This document shows positions 6,982 to 8,394 of a stretch of DNA of 8,394 nucleotides, in pieces. How positions within the stretch are numbered: position 1 is the stretch's first letter; the number at the start of each line of letters is the position of its first letter. The DNA comes from Aalborgiella sp040079635 (GTDB lineage: Bacteria; Pseudomonadota; Gammaproteobacteria; Burkholderiales; Burkholderiaceae_C). The stretch covers positions 1 to 8,394 of the forward strand of contig JBEBJY010000088.1 in the NCBI GenBank assembly GCA_040079635.1, given 5' to 3'. Position numbers and translations under genes: made by a program. Under the pieces are notes generated by a model, which ran no database searches, was not told the DNA's origin, and saw nothing but the letters and a program-made list of their open reading frames with translations.

Positions 6982-8121
6982 ATGAGCGCAATGAAACGAA
7001 TTTTGGAACTGATGGTCGACAAACACGCCTCAGACGTTTATTTGTCCGCCAATGCGGTGGCGCTGATCAAAATCAACGGCACCAGCGTGTCGTTCAACAA
7101 CCAAGTGCTGGGCGCAACAACGCCGCTGAACTTGCTGTCAGAAATCGTCACCAGCGCACAAATCGAAGAGCTCAAAGAAACCGGCGAGCTGAACATGTCC
7201 ATCCAATTGCCTGAATTGGGCAATTTCCGCATCAGCGCCATGCGCCAGCGCGGCAGCTATGCGGTGGTGATTCGTTACATTCCGCTGAATATTCCACCGT
7301 TTGACACCTTGCATTTACCGACTCAACTGACCCATTTGGTGATGGCCAAACTCGGTTTGGTGTTGATGGTGGGTTCCACCGGCTCGGGCAAAAGCACGAC
7401 TTTGGCGTCGATGTTGGATTACCGAAACGAACGTGTCACCGGCCACATTTTAACGGTGGAAGACCCGGTTGAATACCTCTTCTCCTCCAAACGCAGCGTG
7501 GTCAACCAGCGTGAAGTCGGCACGGACACGATGACCTTACAAACCGCGCTAAAAAATGGTCTGCGCCAAGCGCCTGACGTGTTTTTCATTGGCGAAATTC
7601 GCGACCGCGAAACCATGACCGCCGCCATCGCGTACGCGCAAACTGGCCACTTGTGCATCGCTACACTGCACGCCAACAACAGCTACCACGCGCTGAACCG
7701 CATTTTGAGCTTCTACCCCGTGGAAGTGCGCCCTACGCTTCTCAGCGACTTGTCCACCACACTGAAAGCTGTCATTTCGCAGCGTCTGGTCAAAACCATG
7801 CGGAACGAACGCCGCCCAGCTGTTGAAATCATGCTCAACACCCAGTACGTCGCTGAAATGATTGAAAAAGGTGATTTTTCAGGCGTGAAAGATGCGATGC
7901 AGAACTCCATGGCACCGGGCTCGCAAACCTTTGAAGACGACTTGGCGCGCATGATTCGTGAAGAAGTGATCAGTCGTGAAGAAGGCTTGGCCTACGCTGA
8001 CTCGCCCACCAACCTGATCTGGCGCTTGGACAACACGGCCAAAGGTAAAGACATCATGCCTCCTGCCCCCGTAGAGCCGGTTTACGAGCCCGCTTCTTTC
8101 GAAAACATTGCCATTCATTGA
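6982..8121 (+). CDS. pilU: PilT/PilU-family type IV pilus retraction ATPase, PilU-like
   Basis: Proteins of this family are hexameric cytoplasmic ATPases that power pilus depolymerisation and twitching; PilU acts as an accessory to PilT. The 379-residue protein has an N-terminal PAS-like domain (about 1-105, with KHASDVYLSANA) and a RecA-like ATPase domain. The latter shows Walker A GSTGSGKST at 131-139 (K137), an Asp box ILTVEDPVEYLF at 156-167, Walker B with PDVFFIGEIRDRE around E205, and a His box TGHLCIATLHANN at 221-233 (H223, H230). All are intact. The section after the ATPase core (VEIMLNT, then SQTFEDDLARMIREEVIS and ADSPTNLIWRL) resembles PilU more than PilT, and the tail after 350 is proline-rich. 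It lies between dapD and dapE with no obvious functional link; I recall a PilT/PilU ATPase gene at this place in Comamonadaceae genomes. No other pilus gene is in the window. Confidence 0.88.
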   Translation: MSAMKRILELMVDKHASDVYLSANAVALIKINGTSVSFNNQVLGATTPLNLLSEIVTSAQIEELKETGELNMSIQLPELGNFRISAMRQRGSYAVVIRYIPLNIPPFDTLHLPTQLTHLVMAKLGLVLMVGSTGSGKSTTLASMLDYRNERVTGHILTVEDPVEYLFSSKRSVVNQREVGTDTMTLQTALKNGLRQAPDVFFIGEIRDRETMTAAIAYAQTGHLCIATLHANNSYHALNRILSFYPVEVRPTLLSDLSTTLKAVISQRLVKTMRNERRPAVEIMLNTQYVAEMIEKGDFSGVKDAMQNSMAPGSQTFEDDLARMIREEVISREEGLAYADSPTNLIWRLDNTAKGKDIMPPAPVEPVYEPASFENIAIH

Positions 8122-8147
8122 TCCGCCCCCCATTTCTCCATTCCCCC

Positions 8148-8394
8148 ATGCACCGCACTCTGATTCTGGCTGAACAGCTCATCGCCCGCCCCTCCGTCAC
8201 CCCGCTGGATGGCGATTGCCAAAAACTGATCGCCGAGCGCCTCACGCCGCTGGGTTTTGTGTGCGAAACGGTGGAAAGCGGACCCGCTGATTTCAGTGTC
8301 ATTAATTTATGGGCAAAAAGGCCTTCAGCCGGCGTATTACCTGCCTCAACGGCTATAAATAATATAGCAAATAATCAACTTAATAATTCCAAAT
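8148..8394 (+). CDS. dapE: Succinyl-diaminopimelate desuccinylase DapE, N-terminal part (runs off the right edge)
   Basis: DapE is a metal-dependent amidohydrolase that cleaves N-succinyl-LL-diaminopimelate to LL-diaminopimelate and succinate. Eighty-two codons are visible without a stop. The N-terminus (LILAEQLIARPSVTPLDGDC, then ERLTPLGFVCETVESGPADF and NLWAKR) fits the DapE/M20 family. Normally about ten residues separate the NLWAKR-like block from the first metal motif (FAGHTDVVP); the metal histidine is residue 67 in Escherichia coli. Here 24 residues follow R58 without reaching it, and they are unusual: PSAGVLPAST, then a stretch with six asparagines in the last 13 residues. This suggests an in-frame insertion. 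Whether the metal motif follows cannot be seen. The start is 26 bases after the pilus ATPase stop, in a C-rich spacer with no ribosome site. Confidence 0.85.
   Translation, partial: MHRTLILAEQLIARPSVTPLDGDCQKLIAERLTPLGFVCETVESGPADFSVINLWAKRPSAGVLPASTAINNIANNQLNNSK
8321..8368. repeat. Possible palindromic repeat element inside dapE
   Basis: This stretch contains two nested dyads: AGCCG (8327-8331) with CGGCT (8350-8354), and a perfect 6-bp stem GCTATA/TATAGC (8352-8357 and 8363-8368) around the loop AATAA. The layout, a GC-rich arm followed by an AT-rich GCTAT...ATAGC arm, is like short palindromic repeats I recall as frequent between genes in Comamonadaceae. The comparison is from memory and only approximate. 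It coincides with the non-conserved linker of the encoded protein. Confidence 0.35.

Noticed and set aside
7205..7225. Perfect 7-bp inverted repeat AATTGCC/GGCAATT inside the pilus ATPase gene
   Set aside because: It lies in coding sequence for a conserved N-terminal domain, has no T-run after it, and is explained by the codons; probably chance.

Overview
The window looks like ordinary chromosomal DNA from a betaproteobacterium, most likely Burkholderiales and possibly Comamonadaceae. This rests on the gene order (smc-zipA followed by a probable ligA start; dapC-dapD-pilU-like-dapE), on protein sequences that resemble the betaproteobacterial branches of these families, and on a base composition that looks close to 50% GC by eye, with much more AT-rich spacers. 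No rRNA, tRNA, CRISPR array, transposase or phage gene was recognised.

Layout. Positions 1-4656 read leftward: smc (chromosome condensation ATPase, GTG start), then a ZipA-like FtsZ-binding protein whose start overlaps the smc stop by 8 bases, then a few codons that are probably the start of ligA. Positions 4657-4809 form a divergent intergenic region with helically phased A-tracts, a 13-bp tandem repeat next to smc and a possible -10 box almost touching dapC. Positions 4810-8394 read rightward: dapC and dapD, two consecutive succinylase-branch enzymes of lysine/diaminopimelate synthesis; a PilU/PilT-type retraction ATPase; and the 5' part of dapE, which runs off the right edge.

How the genes work together. 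DapD succinylates tetrahydrodipicolinate, DapC transaminates the product, and DapE removes the succinyl group to give LL-diaminopimelate, the precursor of lysine and of peptidoglycan cross-links. The leftward unit handles chromosome organisation and Z-ring anchoring. The pilus ATPase is the functional outsider in the dap cluster.

No clearly new multi-gene system is visible. The observations most worth checking are an apparent in-frame, AT-rich, asparagine-rich insertion in the N-terminal part of dapE that resembles an inserted palindromic repeat, a perfect 3 x 11-bp tandem repeat between dapD and the pilus ATPase gene, and the repeat and A-tract architecture between smc and dapC.
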